DNA of 64,000 nucleotides from Owenweeksia sp048267305 (GCA_048267305.1 JBLWXT010000007.1:1-64000), one strand, 5' to 3'; counted from the first letter of the stretch, positions 7,130-15,476 are shown. Notes: generated by a model from the sequence alone, not told the origin. A program made the numbers and translations.

Positions 7130-9189
7130 TCCACTACCAGTTTTTTTAATACCCTTTGATTTTCGAAATTGAAGGCTACCATATAAACACCTGAGGGTAA
7201 ATTTAAATTGCCAATGGTGTGGGTGGTAGCTCCCTTACGGGCTACGCTTTTCAACAGTTGTTTGCCGTTGATATCGGTGATTACAATGTCAGCATCCTTG
7301 TTTAGGGTACTGTTGAAGTTGATGGTAACCCTGTTGCTGGCAGGGTTTGGATAAAACTCTATGGCCGAGCCGGCAGGGTTTTCTGAAAGACCAATGTTGG
7401 ATGCGGTAACATTGATGTTGTCAATATAAAGGTTATTGCCGCCAGCGGCTTTAAATTCCCATTTTAGTAGGATAGGTCCTTTGTCAGAATAGCCATTGAG
7501 GTTAATGGTTGAAGTTCTCCAATCATTAAAGGCGGGCACATAGGCTGTGGTTACAGGATTGGTTGTGGTTTTTAGGGTAGGGCCTACAAATGATCTTAAG
7601 ATTGTCCAGCTATCACCGCAATCGGTAGAAATGTATACCCTTAGTCGGTCCAGCTCGTTACCCACAATTTGCGCATAAGCATAATCAAAGGATAGTGTTA
7701 TATCCTTCCCGAAGATGGTTTGAATATTAGGACTTATCATGTAATCCAAATCCAGCGGCTCCTCAGAGTTGAAGTTATCTAAAATTAAGGAATGAGCACC
7801 TGAGCTTGCAGCGGTATTTGTGATTTTGAATTTAGTGCTGTCGTAGGTGGTGGCAATCGTTACATCGGTGTTTATAAGCTCTGAGGTTTCAAAGTCTTCC
7901 TTCCATTCCGCCTGATACGGAGTCCATATAGGTTTTACGGCAACGGCTTTTTTTATGGTTTTGGTAGTTGATCCTGCAGCATTAGTTACGGTTAGGGAAA
8001 CATCATACACTCCAGGCTGACTGTAAGTTACCATAGGGTTTTGATCAGAAGATGTAGAGGGCGTTCCTCCCGCGAAGGTCCATGTGTAGCTTGTGGGCTC
8101 ACCACCTCCAGTTTCATCTGTAAAACTTAGGGTTTCACCTTCACAAATTGCCTCCTTGGCAATTTTGAAGTCGGCCTTTGCAAGGCAGGCCGGAGGATTG
8201 GTGATACCTGTGGCAATAAGATTATTTGCAGAAACCAGGTTTTGTCTGTACCTACTGCTGTTAAGGATGGAAGTCATTACAGCCTTTTGTCCATTGGTGA
8301 AGGTGTTTTGGCAGGCACCGTCACTATAGTCCATAAAATTTTCAATCATGTCAGGTAAATCCGGAGAATCGTTGCTACAACTGTTTTTGTTGAGATTACA
8401 TCCATAACTTGCCGATGCCACAGGAGGGGTGTCTGCAACACCATCACCTGTTGTGCATCCGCTTTGGAAAGTGTGCAGCAGGCCCAGGTAATGTCCGATT
8501 TCATGAGAAAGGGTGCGGCCGTCAAAAGCAGCGGTGCCGATGGTGCCCAAAGCATCATGGCGAATTACGATACCATCAGTGGCGGCAGACATCCATGGAA
8601 AGTTTGCATATCCTAATACAGTACCGGTAGTGGAGCTGCTGCTTGAAATACTGTTTACCACCCAAATATTTAAATAGTTTTCCGGATCCCATTGAACAAG
8701 TTCTTTAATTTGATCTCTGGGGCTAGCCATCACAGACAGGGAGGATTGCATTCTGGTTATACCATCCGTGCAGTTTCCATTTTGATCTTTCTTGGCCAAT
8801 ACAAATTCCACTTCAATGTCGGCTCCCACACTTTGAAAAATGGTACGAAGGTTCACTGCGTCAGCATTCTGTCTTCGGAAATCTTCATTGAGTATTCTCA
8901 GGGCATCAAGTATTTGTGATTTTGCAATATTGTCATAAGGTGTATTATATATTACATGAAATACAACGGGAATGGTTAATATAGCGGCTTCTGTTTTTTC
9001 CTTTGAAGGAAGATGGCTGGCAGCATAGTCAAATATTTCCTGTCTTTTTTGTTCGTATTCGGCAGCAAGTTCGGGGTGTTCCTGAGTAAGCTCATGAACA
9101 TGCTCATCGGTATAGCAGGGAATAATATTTTGAGACCATAAGGACGTTGAAAGCCCTATGGATAATACAAGTAGCAAAAATTTTTTCAT
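7126..9189 (-). CDS. Secreted M43 (cytophagalysin-like) metalloprotease with PKD domain and T9SS sorting domain
   Basis: The 687-residue protein has a signal peptide (residues 1-19, ending WSQ). Its peptidase domain carries the zinc motif HEIGHYLGLLH near residue 230 and a Met-turn region (NFMDYSDGAC), as expected for M43 pappalysin/cytophagalysin enzymes. A PKD domain follows at about 345-420 (YTWTFAGGTPS, PGVYDVSLTVTN). A beta-sandwich region comes next, then a type A T9SS sorting domain starting at FYPNPASNRV. The predicted role is extracellular proteolysis, with export by the Por/T9SS machinery and removal of the C-terminal domain at the surface. It is the first gene of a three-gene operon. 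Confidence 0.9.
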   Translation of the reverse strand: MKKFLLLVLSIGLSTSLWSQNIIPCYTDEHVHELTQEHPELAAEYEQKRQEIFDYAASHLPSKEKTEAAILTIPVVFHVIYNTPYDNIAKSQILDALRILNEDFRRQNADAVNLRTIFQSVGADIEVEFVLAKKDQNGNCTDGITRMQSSLSVMASPRDQIKELVQWDPENYLNIWVVNSISSSSSTTGTVLGYANFPWMSAATDGIVIRHDALGTIGTAAFDGRTLSHEIGHYLGLLHTFQSGCTTGDGVADTPPVASASYGCNLNKNSCSNDSPDLPDMIENFMDYSDGACQNTFTNGQKAVMTSILNSSRYRQNLVSANNLIATGITNPPACLAKADFKIAKEAICEGETLSFTDETGGGEPTSYTWTFAGGTPSTSSDQNPMVTYSQPGVYDVSLTVTNAAGSTTKTIKKAVAVKPIWTPYQAEWKEDFETSELINTDVTIATTYDSTKFKITNTAASSGAHSLILDNFNSEEPLDLDYMISPNIQTIFGKDITLSFDYAYAQIVGNELDRLRVYISTDCGDSWTILRSFVGPTLKTTTNPVTTAYVPAFNDWRTSTINLNGYSDKGPILLKWEFKAAGGNNLYIDNINVTASNIGLSENPAGSAIEFYPNPASNRVTINFNSTLNKDADIVITDINGKQLLKSVARKGATTHTIGNLNLPSGVYMVAFNFENQRVLKKLVVE

Positions 9190-9212
9190 AGTAATTTTTA
9201 AAAAGGGGACTA

Positions 9213-9220
9213 CAAAGTTA
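9213..9220 (-). promoter_or_regulatory. -7 element for the M43 protease operon
   Basis: On the minus strand the sequence reads TAACTTTG, matching TAnnTTTG exactly. It lies 23 bases before the protease ATG at 9189. No clear TTTG is visible at the -33 position. Confidence 0.45.
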
Positions 9221-9316
9221 AGTATTCAAGAAGTTAACTCACGTCACTAAAGTTACATCCTGAGGGTTGTGGTAGTATGCACTACCATAGAGTATCAATA
9301 AATTAGGGTGAATTTG

Positions 9317-9349
9317 TTTGGCAGATAAATATTTTTAATTGTAAGTTTG
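9317..9349 (+). promoter_or_regulatory. Promoter of the rplM-rpsI ribosomal protein operon
   Basis: TTTG at 9317-9320 and a perfect TAAGTTTG at 9342-9349 are separated by 21 bases, within the range of Bacteroidota promoters. Transcription would start near 9355, giving a leader of about 50 bases before the GTG of rplM. Confidence 0.6.
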
Positions 9350-9353
9350 CAGC

Positions 9354-9379
9354 CCCTTTTTAGAGAAGGGTCAATAGTG
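9354..9379 (+). other. Possible structured leader of rplM
   Basis: CCCTT (9354-9358) and AAGGG (9366-9370) can pair around a seven-base loop at the very 5' end of the predicted transcript. A weaker pairing of GGTCA with TGATCC follows. L13 leaders that mediate autoregulation are described in Bacteroidia, but I cannot test this against such a model. Confidence 0.25.
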
Positions 9380-9407
9380 ATCCTAACAGATTAAAAATAA
9401 AACAGTT

Positions 9408-9863
9408 GTGAATACAATTAGCTATAAAACTGTATCGGCAAACAGCCAAACCGTAGATAAGAAATGGGTGTTGGTAGATGCCGAAGGCCAAACTTTAGGA
9501 AGATTAGCCTCAAAAGTGGCTTTCCTTCTTCGTGGTAAGCATAAGCCTGATTTTACTCCTCACGTAGATTGTGGAGATAATGTAGTTGTGATTAATGCAA
9601 GTAAAATTGTGCTTAGCGGAAACAAGGCCGAAGAGAAAGAATACGTAAGACACACTGGTTTTCCAGGTGGTCAGCGTTTTAGTACTCCAGCTGAATTGTT
9701 GAAAAAGCAACCCAATAAGATTGTAGAAAACGCTATCCGTGGTATGTTGCCAAAAAACAGACTTGGACGTGATCTTTTTCGCAACCTTAGTGTAAATGAA
9801 GGTACTGACTACAAGCAGGTAGCTCAGAAGCCAGAGCAAATAGATCTTAACAACATTATATAA
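9408..9863 (+). CDS. rplM: 50S ribosomal protein L13
   Basis: The 151-residue protein is full length for L13. It shows the typical SYKTVSAN start of Bacteroidota L13, GRLASKVAFLLRGKHK and the MLPKNRLGR segment. Translation starts at GTG; no ATG gives a complete N-terminus. It sits first in the classical rplM-rpsI pair, with rpsI beginning 8 bases after its stop. The gene product is part of the early-assembly core of the large subunit. Confidence 0.97.
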   Translation: MNTISYKTVSANSQTVDKKWVLVDAEGQTLGRLASKVAFLLRGKHKPDFTPHVDCGDNVVVINASKIVLSGNKAEEKEYVRHTGFPGGQRFSTPAELLKKQPNKIVENAIRGMLPKNRLGRDLFRNLSVNEGTDYKQVAQKPEQIDLNNII

Positions 9864-9871
9864 TCGATAAG

Positions 9872-10258
9872 ATGGCAGTAACTCACACCATTGGAAGGAG
9901 AAAAACTTCCGTAGCGCGTGTATTCCTGAAAGAAGGAAGCGGTGAAATCACCATAAACAAGAAGAATTTTAAGGATTACTTCAATACCCCAACCCTACAC
10001 TACAAGTTGGAGCAAGCTTTTGCTCTTACTGAAACCACAGGTCAGTATGATGTTATGGTAAATGTAGAAGGTGGCGGTATCACAGGTCAGGCTGAGGCTA
10101 TCCGTTTGGGTATCTCAAGAGCTTTGGTTGAAATCAATGCTGATTACAAGCCAATGCTTAAGGCTGATGGACTGATGACTCGTGATCCACGTATGGTGGA
10201 ACGCAAGAAATTCGGTCAGAAGAAAGCCCGTAAGAAATTTCAATTTAGCAAGCGTTAA
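9872..10258 (+). CDS. rpsI: 30S ribosomal protein S9
   Basis: The 128-residue protein is complete, with GRRKTSVARVFLK at the N-terminus and the basic C-terminal tail ending FQFSKR that reaches the P-site tRNA in ribosome structures. It follows rplM by 8 bases in the usual operon and precedes rpsB after a 111-base structured leader. Confidence 0.97.
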   Translation: MAVTHTIGRRKTSVARVFLKEGSGEITINKKNFKDYFNTPTLHYKLEQAFALTETTGQYDVMVNVEGGGITGQAEAIRLGISRALVEINADYKPMLKADGLMTRDPRMVERKKFGQKKARKKFQFSKR

Positions 10259-10280
10259 TATTTTTATAAACCGTTTAGTA

Positions 10281-10337
10281 TCCAAATTTGGAGGGCACAT
10301 TTCTCAGGTAGTCAATATCCGGGTGACCACCTCCAAG
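10281..10337 (+). other. Candidate structured RNA leader upstream of rpsB
   Basis: The outer stem TTGGAGG (10288-10294) pairs perfectly with CCTCCAA (10330-10336). Inside it, TAGTCA (10309-10314) pairs with TGACCA (10324-10329) with one A-C mismatch, leaving the loop ATATCCGGG. The structure lies in the rpsI-rpsB gap and ends 33 bases before the rpsB ATG. That is a sensible place for S2 autoregulation. This is inference from base pairing only. Confidence 0.4.
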
Positions 10338-10369
10338 TTGTATCAGTGAACGTAAACAACTAGTTTAAG

Positions 10370-11155
10370 ATGGCAGATCAGAACATCAAGGAAATGCTGG
10401 ATGCAGGTGTACACTTTGGACACCTTACCCGTAAGTGGAATCCAGGTATGGCTCCCTACATTTTTATGGAGCGCAATGGTATTCACATCATTGATCTTTA
10501 CAAAACAGAAGCTAAACTTAACATCGCCTGTGAGGCAATGGCTAAGATTGCAGCTTCCGGTCGTAAGATTATGTATGTAGCTACCAAAAAACAAGCAAAA
10601 GACATCATCGCAGAAAATGCTGGTGGTATCAACATGCCTTACATTACCGAGCGTTGGCCGGGAGGTATGCTTACCAACTTTATAACCATCCGTAAGGCGG
10701 TTAAAAAGATGCAGTCTATCGACAAGATGAAGGAAGATGGTACTTTCAACACTCTTTCTAAAAAGGAAAGATTGCAAGTGGACCGTCAAAGGTTGAAGCT
10801 CGAAAAGCAATTGGGATCTATCTCTGATATGACCCGTTTGCCGGCAGCTCTCTTTATTGTTGATATCAATAAAGAGCACATTGCTGTAGCTGAAGCCAAG
10901 AAATTGGGAATACCAACCTTCGCAATTGTAGACACTAACTCTGATCCACATGAAGTAGATTTCGCCATTCCTGGTAATGATGATGCTACTCGTTCTATTG
11001 AAGTTTTGGTGAGAAGGGTAACTGAAGCCATTAAAGGTGGCCTTAGCGAAAGAAAAGCCGATAAGGAAAAAGCTTCTCAGGAAAAGATTAAGAAGGTGGC
11101 CAAAAAGAAAGAAGCTGTAGAAGCTTCTGATGATGATTCTTCTTCTGAAGACTAA
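10370..11155 (+). CDS. rpsB: 30S ribosomal protein S2
   Basis: The 261-residue protein is complete, with the signature GVHFGHLTRKWNPGM at the N-terminus and the IPTFAIVDTNSDP region typical of S2. The C-terminus extends past the conserved core with an acidic, serine-rich tail (SDDDSSSED), common in Bacteroidota. It is followed by tsf, the near-universal partner. A terminator-like hairpin in the gap may lower tsf readthrough. Confidence 0.97.
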   Translation: MADQNIKEMLDAGVHFGHLTRKWNPGMAPYIFMERNGIHIIDLYKTEAKLNIACEAMAKIAASGRKIMYVATKKQAKDIIAENAGGINMPYITERWPGGMLTNFITIRKAVKKMQSIDKMKEDGTFNTLSKKERLQVDRQRLKLEKQLGSISDMTRLPAALFIVDINKEHIAVAEAKKLGIPTFAIVDTNSDPHEVDFAIPGNDDATRSIEVLVRRVTEAIKGGLSERKADKEKASQEKIKKVAKKKEAVEASDDDSSSED

Positions 11156-11197
11156 GAGATCTCTTTAAGATTATTTTACAATAGTTTGACTATAATG

Positions 11198-11233
11198 AAG
11201 GGATGAAAAGCAATTTTTGTCCCTTTTAATTTT
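11198..11233 (+). terminator. Terminator-like hairpin between rpsB and tsf
   Basis: AAGGGA (11198-11203) pairs with TCCCTT (11220-11225), and internal AAAA pairs with TTTT, giving a long imperfect stem. It is followed by TTAATTTTT. It could terminate or attenuate transcription between rpsB and tsf. Confidence 0.45.
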
Positions 11234-11260
11234 TAATAAAAACAACAAACATTTACAGCC

Positions 11261-12085
11261 ATGGCTAATATTACTGCAGCAGACGTAAATAAATTGAGAA
11301 AACAAACCGGAGCCGGAATGATGGATTGCAAGAAAGCTCTTGTAGAGGCAGACGGTGATTTTGAAAAAGCGGTTGATGTTCTGCGTAAGCAAGGACAGAA
11401 GGTTGCTGCAAAGCGTGCCGACCGCGAAGCTACTGAAGGATGTGTTTTGGCTGGTACTACTGCCGATAACACTTTTGGTGCTGTTGTAAGCCTTAACTGC
11501 GAAACTGATTTCGTAGCCAAGAACGAAGACTTTATCGCGCTTACTCAAAAGATTTTGGACAAGGCCCTTGAGGCTAAACCCGCCACTTCAGAGGCATTGC
11601 TTAAGGAATCTATTGATGGGATGACCATCGAAGAAAAATTGACCGAGCAAACTGGTGTGATTGGTGAGAAATTGGAAATTGGTGGTTACGAAACCATCGA
11701 AGCTCCTTTTGTAGCTGAATATATCCACGCAGGTAACAAATTGGCTACCTTGGTAGGTATGAACGAAGAAGCTGCGGAAGCTGGTAGAAACGTAGCCATG
11801 CAGGCTGCTGCCATGAATCCGGTATCGCTTAACCGTGATGAGGTTCCTGCAGACGTTATTGAGCGTGAGCTTGAAGTAGGTAAGGACCTTGCCCGCCAGG
11901 AAGGTAAGCCTGAAGAAATGTTGGATAAGATTGCTCAGGGCCGTCTTAACAAATTCTTTAAGGAAAGTACCCTATTGGAGCAGGATTATATCCGTGATGG
12001 AAAACTGAACGTAACCAAGTATTTGGATTCCGTAAAGAAAGGTTTGACCATTACTTCTTTTAAAAGAGTTGGATTGGGAGTTTAA
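11261..12085 (+). CDS. tsf: Translation elongation factor Ts
   Basis: The 274-residue protein is complete. It shows the N-terminal UBA-like region with KLRKQTGAGMMDCKKAL, the TDF motif segment (NCETDFVAKNEDF) that contacts EF-Tu, and the C-terminal coiled part. It catalyses GDP release from EF-Tu. The gene ends just before a strong bidirectional terminator. Confidence 0.97.
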   Translation: MANITAADVNKLRKQTGAGMMDCKKALVEADGDFEKAVDVLRKQGQKVAAKRADREATEGCVLAGTTADNTFGAVVSLNCETDFVAKNEDFIALTQKILDKALEAKPATSEALLKESIDGMTIEEKLTEQTGVIGEKLEIGGYETIEAPFVAEYIHAGNKLATLVGMNEEAAEAGRNVAMQAAAMNPVSLNRDEVPADVIERELEVGKDLARQEGKPEEMLDKIAQGRLNKFFKESTLLEQDYIRDGKLNVTKYLDSVKKGLTITSFKRVGLGV

Positions 12086-12108
12086 TAACTTCAAAATTCT
12101 TAATATAG

Positions 12109-12147
12109 AAAACCCCATTATGCAGCTGCATAATGGGGTTTTGTTTT
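12109..12147. terminator. Strong bidirectional terminator after tsf
   Basis: A perfect 34-base palindrome runs from 12109 to 12142. AAAACCCCATTATGC pairs with its complement around an AGCT loop, and a T-rich tract follows on the plus strand. On the minus strand the A-run becomes a T-run, so it can serve both tsf and the convergent DUF2490 gene. Confidence 0.85.
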
Positions 12148-12153
12148 TGTGAC

Positions 12154-12837
12154 CTACTTCTTTTTCTTTTTCTTCTTCCTGAAATCCAAATCATACGAAT
12201 ATCCGATGCCCATTATGTAGGTGCGGTCAGGGTTTTTGACGTTGTACTCGTCTTCCATCCGGGCGAAGGTTACAAGTTCTGAATGTTTGTTTAATTTCCA
12301 TTGCAGGCTGAGTGTAAAGCGGTTTCTTCGGAATTCATGGTCGTCATTAAACTTATAAAACCACTCGTACTCAAAAGCGGGATCCATCAATTTGCTAAGA
12401 TTGTAATCCAGGGTAACCCTTTGGCGGATGTAGGTTTTCTTTTCTCCTGTCCAGTCTACTTTTTCATCCTGAACTCTGAGGCGATAGCCAATATCCAGCG
12501 GAAAGTTGTTTATATCATGGGTGTATCCAAGGTCAATGGACCATCGGCTTTCATTGTGTTCATCATCGGTAAAGGCATAGCGGTATTGGCCCTTAATATT
12601 AAAGTTGTCGGTGATTTTATAGCGCAGGCCAAGCTCAGTAAAGGTTTGGTCAAAACCACTTTCATGGTCTTCCAGGCGTAGTTGCTGCTCCAGGTCCAGC
12701 CTGATCTTTTTATTGAGCTTCATCTTTAGTGTGGCTCCGAGCCAAACCTCAGTGGCTTCTTGCCTGGGTTTATCCTGCGCAAGCAGTGTATTGTAAAATA
12801 CACCCATTATTAATATGAAGCAGATTCTATAAGTCAT
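12154..12837 (-). CDS. DUF2490 family outer-membrane beta-barrel-like protein
   Basis: The 227-residue product has a signal peptide (ICFILIMGVFYNTLLAQ) and alternating polar/hydrophobic strands with repeated aromatic residues (LRLRVQDEK-, YEWFYKF-type strands), as in DUF2490 proteins. These are predicted to be outer-membrane barrels of unknown role. It ends in seven consecutive lysines after LDFRK, an unusual tail for a barrel, which normally ends in an aromatic residue. The ATG overlaps the upstream CotH gene by 11 bases, so it is the last gene of a three-gene operon. Confidence 0.7.
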   Translation of the reverse strand: MTYRICFILIMGVFYNTLLAQDKPRQEATEVWLGATLKMKLNKKIRLDLEQQLRLEDHESGFDQTFTELGLRYKITDNFNIKGQYRYAFTDDEHNESRWSIDLGYTHDINNFPLDIGYRLRVQDEKVDWTGEKKTYIRQRVTLDYNLSKLMDPAFEYEWFYKFNDDHEFRRNRFTLSLQWKLNKHSELVTFARMEDEYNVKNPDRTYIMGIGYSYDLDFRKKKKKKK

Positions 12838-14035
12838 ATTTATCGCGGATACTTTTATCTCTCATTCTAAATTCGCGCCTCATTAAATCCAGGTTTCTAC
12901 GCCATTGTAAGATACTTTGGGGCCTCTTGTATTTAGCTAAAAAATATGGGATTTCATCTTCTATAATCTTGGTGTTTCTTTCAACAATTTGATAGAAGGC
13001 ATCAGGCGTTAGTTTTTTATAAAGCTCTTTTTGGCGATGTTTAAGGCGTTCATCAAAGCCGGTATTTTTTCGCATTTCCCTGTATAGCTTGCTAAGGTCA
13101 TCGCTGCGATATTCCATTTCTGGCAAAATCGGGTTTTTATTGTTGAAGGCGGTAAAGTCTAAATCATATAAAATAAAACGAAAGGGAGCACCCTTTGCGG
13201 AATACATACGTGCATTGTTATGCGGCCAGTCAAAGTTGCCGGCATAGTCTTGAAACAATATGTAGTCAATAAAACTGCTTTCATCAACTATGCTCCAGAG
13301 GGTAGCGGCATCCTGCCCGGCAAGGGCTTTAATAAAGGTATTGGCCATTTCCGGGGCGCCCTCATCCCATTCCAGGTTTCCATTGTCTACATCAATTTTC
13401 ATGAGGGAAATTTCAGTACTATCCACTTCATTGAGCCCGGTCATGCCATAAATGTTGTTTTCCGTCCGGAGATTTACGAGGCCATAATATCCTCCATTCA
13501 CAAAAATATGGCACTGGCGGTAGTACATAAGCTCAAAGTCAACATCGGCATTTATGGCCAGCTGGGTATAGCAGATATCCTTTAGCATCGTCTGCCCAAA
13601 GTCATTTCCTGAATTTCTGAATCGCAAGGCATCAAAAGACTTAAGGCTATGTCCTTCCAGAATTTTTGCAGGTTGTAAAACCTTATAAGTATCGTTATCA
13701 AGTGGCGTTTTAAATCTAAATCCCAAAGACTTCATTGGGTTATAGGCTGATGATTTGCCTTTTATTTCCATTATAGCCATTTCATTGGAAAATACTTCCT
13801 TACGGTTTTCATCCCAGTAGCTAAGTTGTGCCTCAACCAACTTCTTGGCCGTTGGGCTTACCACCATTTTGTGGAATTGGAGTGAATCAGCAGTAACGTT
13901 AACAACCGGTAAATCCGTAATGATGTTTTGTGGTGTCAATCCCGTTATTGAGGGGATCTGTTCGTTTTCAACTTCCACTTTACTGCATCCAAACACAGTA
14001 ATCAAGGCTATAAGAGGAAAGAGCTTAAGTTTCAT
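12827..14035 (-). CDS. CotH-like atypical kinase domain lipoprotein
   Basis: The 402-residue protein has a lipoprotein signal with lipobox ITVFGC. Its domain shows the CotH family features: MEIKGKSSAYNPMKSLGFRF, NGGYYGLVNLRTEN and FRFILYDLDFTAF, with the Asp residues of the last motif the likely metal ligands. CotH proteins include spore-coat protein kinases; Bacteroidota homologues are mostly uncharacterised cell-surface proteins. The ATG at 14035 is chosen over the GTG at 14041 because it forms a classic 4-base ATGA overlap with the upstream gene. The product lies between two predicted outer-membrane proteins. Confidence 0.8.
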   Translation of the reverse strand: MKLKLFPLIALITVFGCSKVEVENEQIPSITGLTPQNIITDLPVVNVTADSLQFHKMVVSPTAKKLVEAQLSYWDENRKEVFSNEMAIMEIKGKSSAYNPMKSLGFRFKTPLDNDTYKVLQPAKILEGHSLKSFDALRFRNSGNDFGQTMLKDICYTQLAINADVDFELMYYRQCHIFVNGGYYGLVNLRTENNIYGMTGLNEVDSTEISLMKIDVDNGNLEWDEGAPEMANTFIKALAGQDAATLWSIVDESSFIDYILFQDYAGNFDWPHNNARMYSAKGAPFRFILYDLDFTAFNNKNPILPEMEYRSDDLSKLYREMRKNTGFDERLKHRQKELYKKLTPDAFYQIVERNTKIIEDEIPYFLAKYKRPQSILQWRRNLDLMRREFRMRDKSIRDKYDL

Positions 14036-14592
14036 AACCACGGTAATTTATAATTAACACCAATGGCTACCTGATCGGTAGGATTTGTAAATAGATAATA
14101 ATCTGAATAGGGCGAAAGGGCCTTGCTGTAGTCGAGGCTCAGAAAAATATTCTCCGAAATCTTATAGTTTACTAAAATACGGGCGTTGTATCTAAACAAG
14201 TCAGAGGTTTGTGCTCTGAAGTCTTTAAAGTCACGGTTGTTTTCCATTTCAAGGGCCATTCCCACTTTCCAGAGGGTATTTATATTGTAGATGCCGCCAA
14301 GATTGGCCGTAAGCTTACTGGCATTTCCTGAAAAATCGCTGGATTGGTATCTTCCGGAAAAGAAAAGCTGTTTTATACCCGCTCCTAGCCTGAGATCTAA
14401 TTTATTAATGGGATGGTTGTAAAACAGCCCTGCCCTATAGCCGTATGACTGGTAGCCAGCTATTGCTTCATTGTCAATATAAATGGTTCGGTTGTTAAAG
14501 GCATCCACAAACCCAGCGTCAACATAAACGCCTTTCTGAGCCTGAAGACACAGGCCAGTAATCGCAAACACTAAAAAAATATGGTATTTCAA
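14032..14592 (-). CDS. Predicted outer-membrane beta-barrel protein
   Basis: The 186-residue product has a signal peptide (IFLVFAITGLCLQAQ). The mature part consists of amphipathic strands (LDLRLGAGIKQLFF, NIFLSLDYSKALS, QVAIGVNYKLPW). It fits a small eight-stranded barrel, though no named family is recognised. Translation probably starts at TTG 14592, since no ATG retains the signal peptide. It is the first gene of the operon with CotH and DUF2490 and overlaps CotH by 4 bases. Confidence 0.55.
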   Translation of the reverse strand: MKYHIFLVFAITGLCLQAQKGVYVDAGFVDAFNNRTIYIDNEAIAGYQSYGYRAGLFYNHPINKLDLRLGAGIKQLFFSGRYQSSDFSGNASKLTANLGGIYNINTLWKVGMALEMENNRDFKDFRAQTSDLFRYNARILVNYKISENIFLSLDYSKALSPYSDYYLFTNPTDQVAIGVNYKLPWL

Positions 14593-14624
14593 AGGGGGAA
14601 TTTAATTGTGGGTTGAAATGCAAA

Positions 14625-14632
14625 CAAATGTA
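14625..14632 (-). promoter_or_regulatory. -7 element for the barrel-CotH-DUF2490 operon
   Basis: The minus strand reads TACATTTG, an exact TAnnTTTG match, 32 bases before the TTG start at 14592. This supports the operon beginning with the barrel gene. Confidence 0.45.
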
Positions 14633-14710
14633 GCAAGTATATTCTTTAAGGACACCTTGTATTTATAGCCAATAATACATCACCATATGTGTAATAAGAG
14701 GGGGTGCAAG

Positions 14711-14743
14711 TTTCGCTCGTTTGGATTGATGCAACTATATTTG
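14711..14743 (+). promoter_or_regulatory. Promoter of pyrH-frr
   Basis: A perfect TATATTTG lies at 14736-14743, 25 bases before the pyrH ATG. TTTC at 14711-14714 lies 21 bases upstream as an approximate -33 element. Confidence 0.5.
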
Positions 14744-14768
14744 CCAAAATTTCCAGAACACTTTTACT

Positions 14769-15476
14769 ATGAAGTACAAAAGAATCCTCCTGAAGCTAAG
14801 TGGTGAAGCCTTAATGGGCGATCAGGATTACGGCATCAACGGAGAGAGGCTGAAGGAGTATGCTGCGGAAATAAAGTCTGTAGTAGAGTTGGGTGTGGAA
14901 ATGGCGGTTGTTATAGGTGGAGGAAACATCTTCCGTGGATTAAAAGGTGCCAGCGAAGGAATGGATCGCACGCAGGCAGATAACATGGGGATGTTGGCAA
15001 CGGTAATAAATGGTTTGGCATTACAATCAGCGCTGGAGGAAATGGGTGTAAAAACCCGTTTGCAGAGTGCCATTGAAATGGATAAAATTGCAGAGCCATT
15101 TATCAGAAGAAGAGCCACTCGCCACCTTGAAAAAGGCAGGGTTGTTATTTTTGGTGGAGGTACAGGTAATCCTTATTTCACTACAGATACAGCAGCCACG
15201 CTTCGCGCAATTGAAGTGGATGCCGATGTAATCTTAAAGGGAACTCGCGTGGATGGTATTTACAGTGCAGATCCTGAAAAGGACAAAAATGCCGTGAAGT
15301 ACGATAACCTTACCTTTAAGGAAGTTTACGAGAAGGAGTTGAACGTTATGGATATGACGGCTTTTACACTGAGTAAAGAAAATGCTCTCCCTATACTTGT
15401 ATTTGATATGAATAAGCCTGGAAATCTACATAAGATTGTAACCGGGGAAACAGTGGGAACACTGGTTCAAAACTAA
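14769..15476 (+). CDS. pyrH: UMP kinase (uridylate kinase)
   Basis: The 235-residue amino-acid-kinase-fold enzyme is complete and phosphorylates UMP to UDP. The N-terminal KRILLKLSGEALMG, the glycine loop VIGGGNIFRG, IFGGGTGNPYFTTDTAA and GTRVDGIYSADPEKD are all diagnostic of bacterial hexameric UMP kinases. It is followed 24 bases later by frr, the usual order. Confidence 0.97.
   Translation: MKYKRILLKLSGEALMGDQDYGINGERLKEYAAEIKSVVELGVEMAVVIGGGNIFRGLKGASEGMDRTQADNMGMLATVINGLALQSALEEMGVKTRLQSAIEMDKIAEPFIRRRATRHLEKGRVVIFGGGTGNPYFTTDTAATLRAIEVDADVILKGTRVDGIYSADPEKDKNAVKYDNLTFKEVYEKELNVMDMTAFTLSKENALPILVFDMNKPGNLHKIVTGETVGTLVQN

Noticed and set aside
11184..11196. TTTGAC and TATAAT resembling an E. 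coli-type promoter before tsf
   Set aside because: The two hexamers are adjacent instead of about 17 bases apart, and this phylum uses TTTG/TAnnTTTG.
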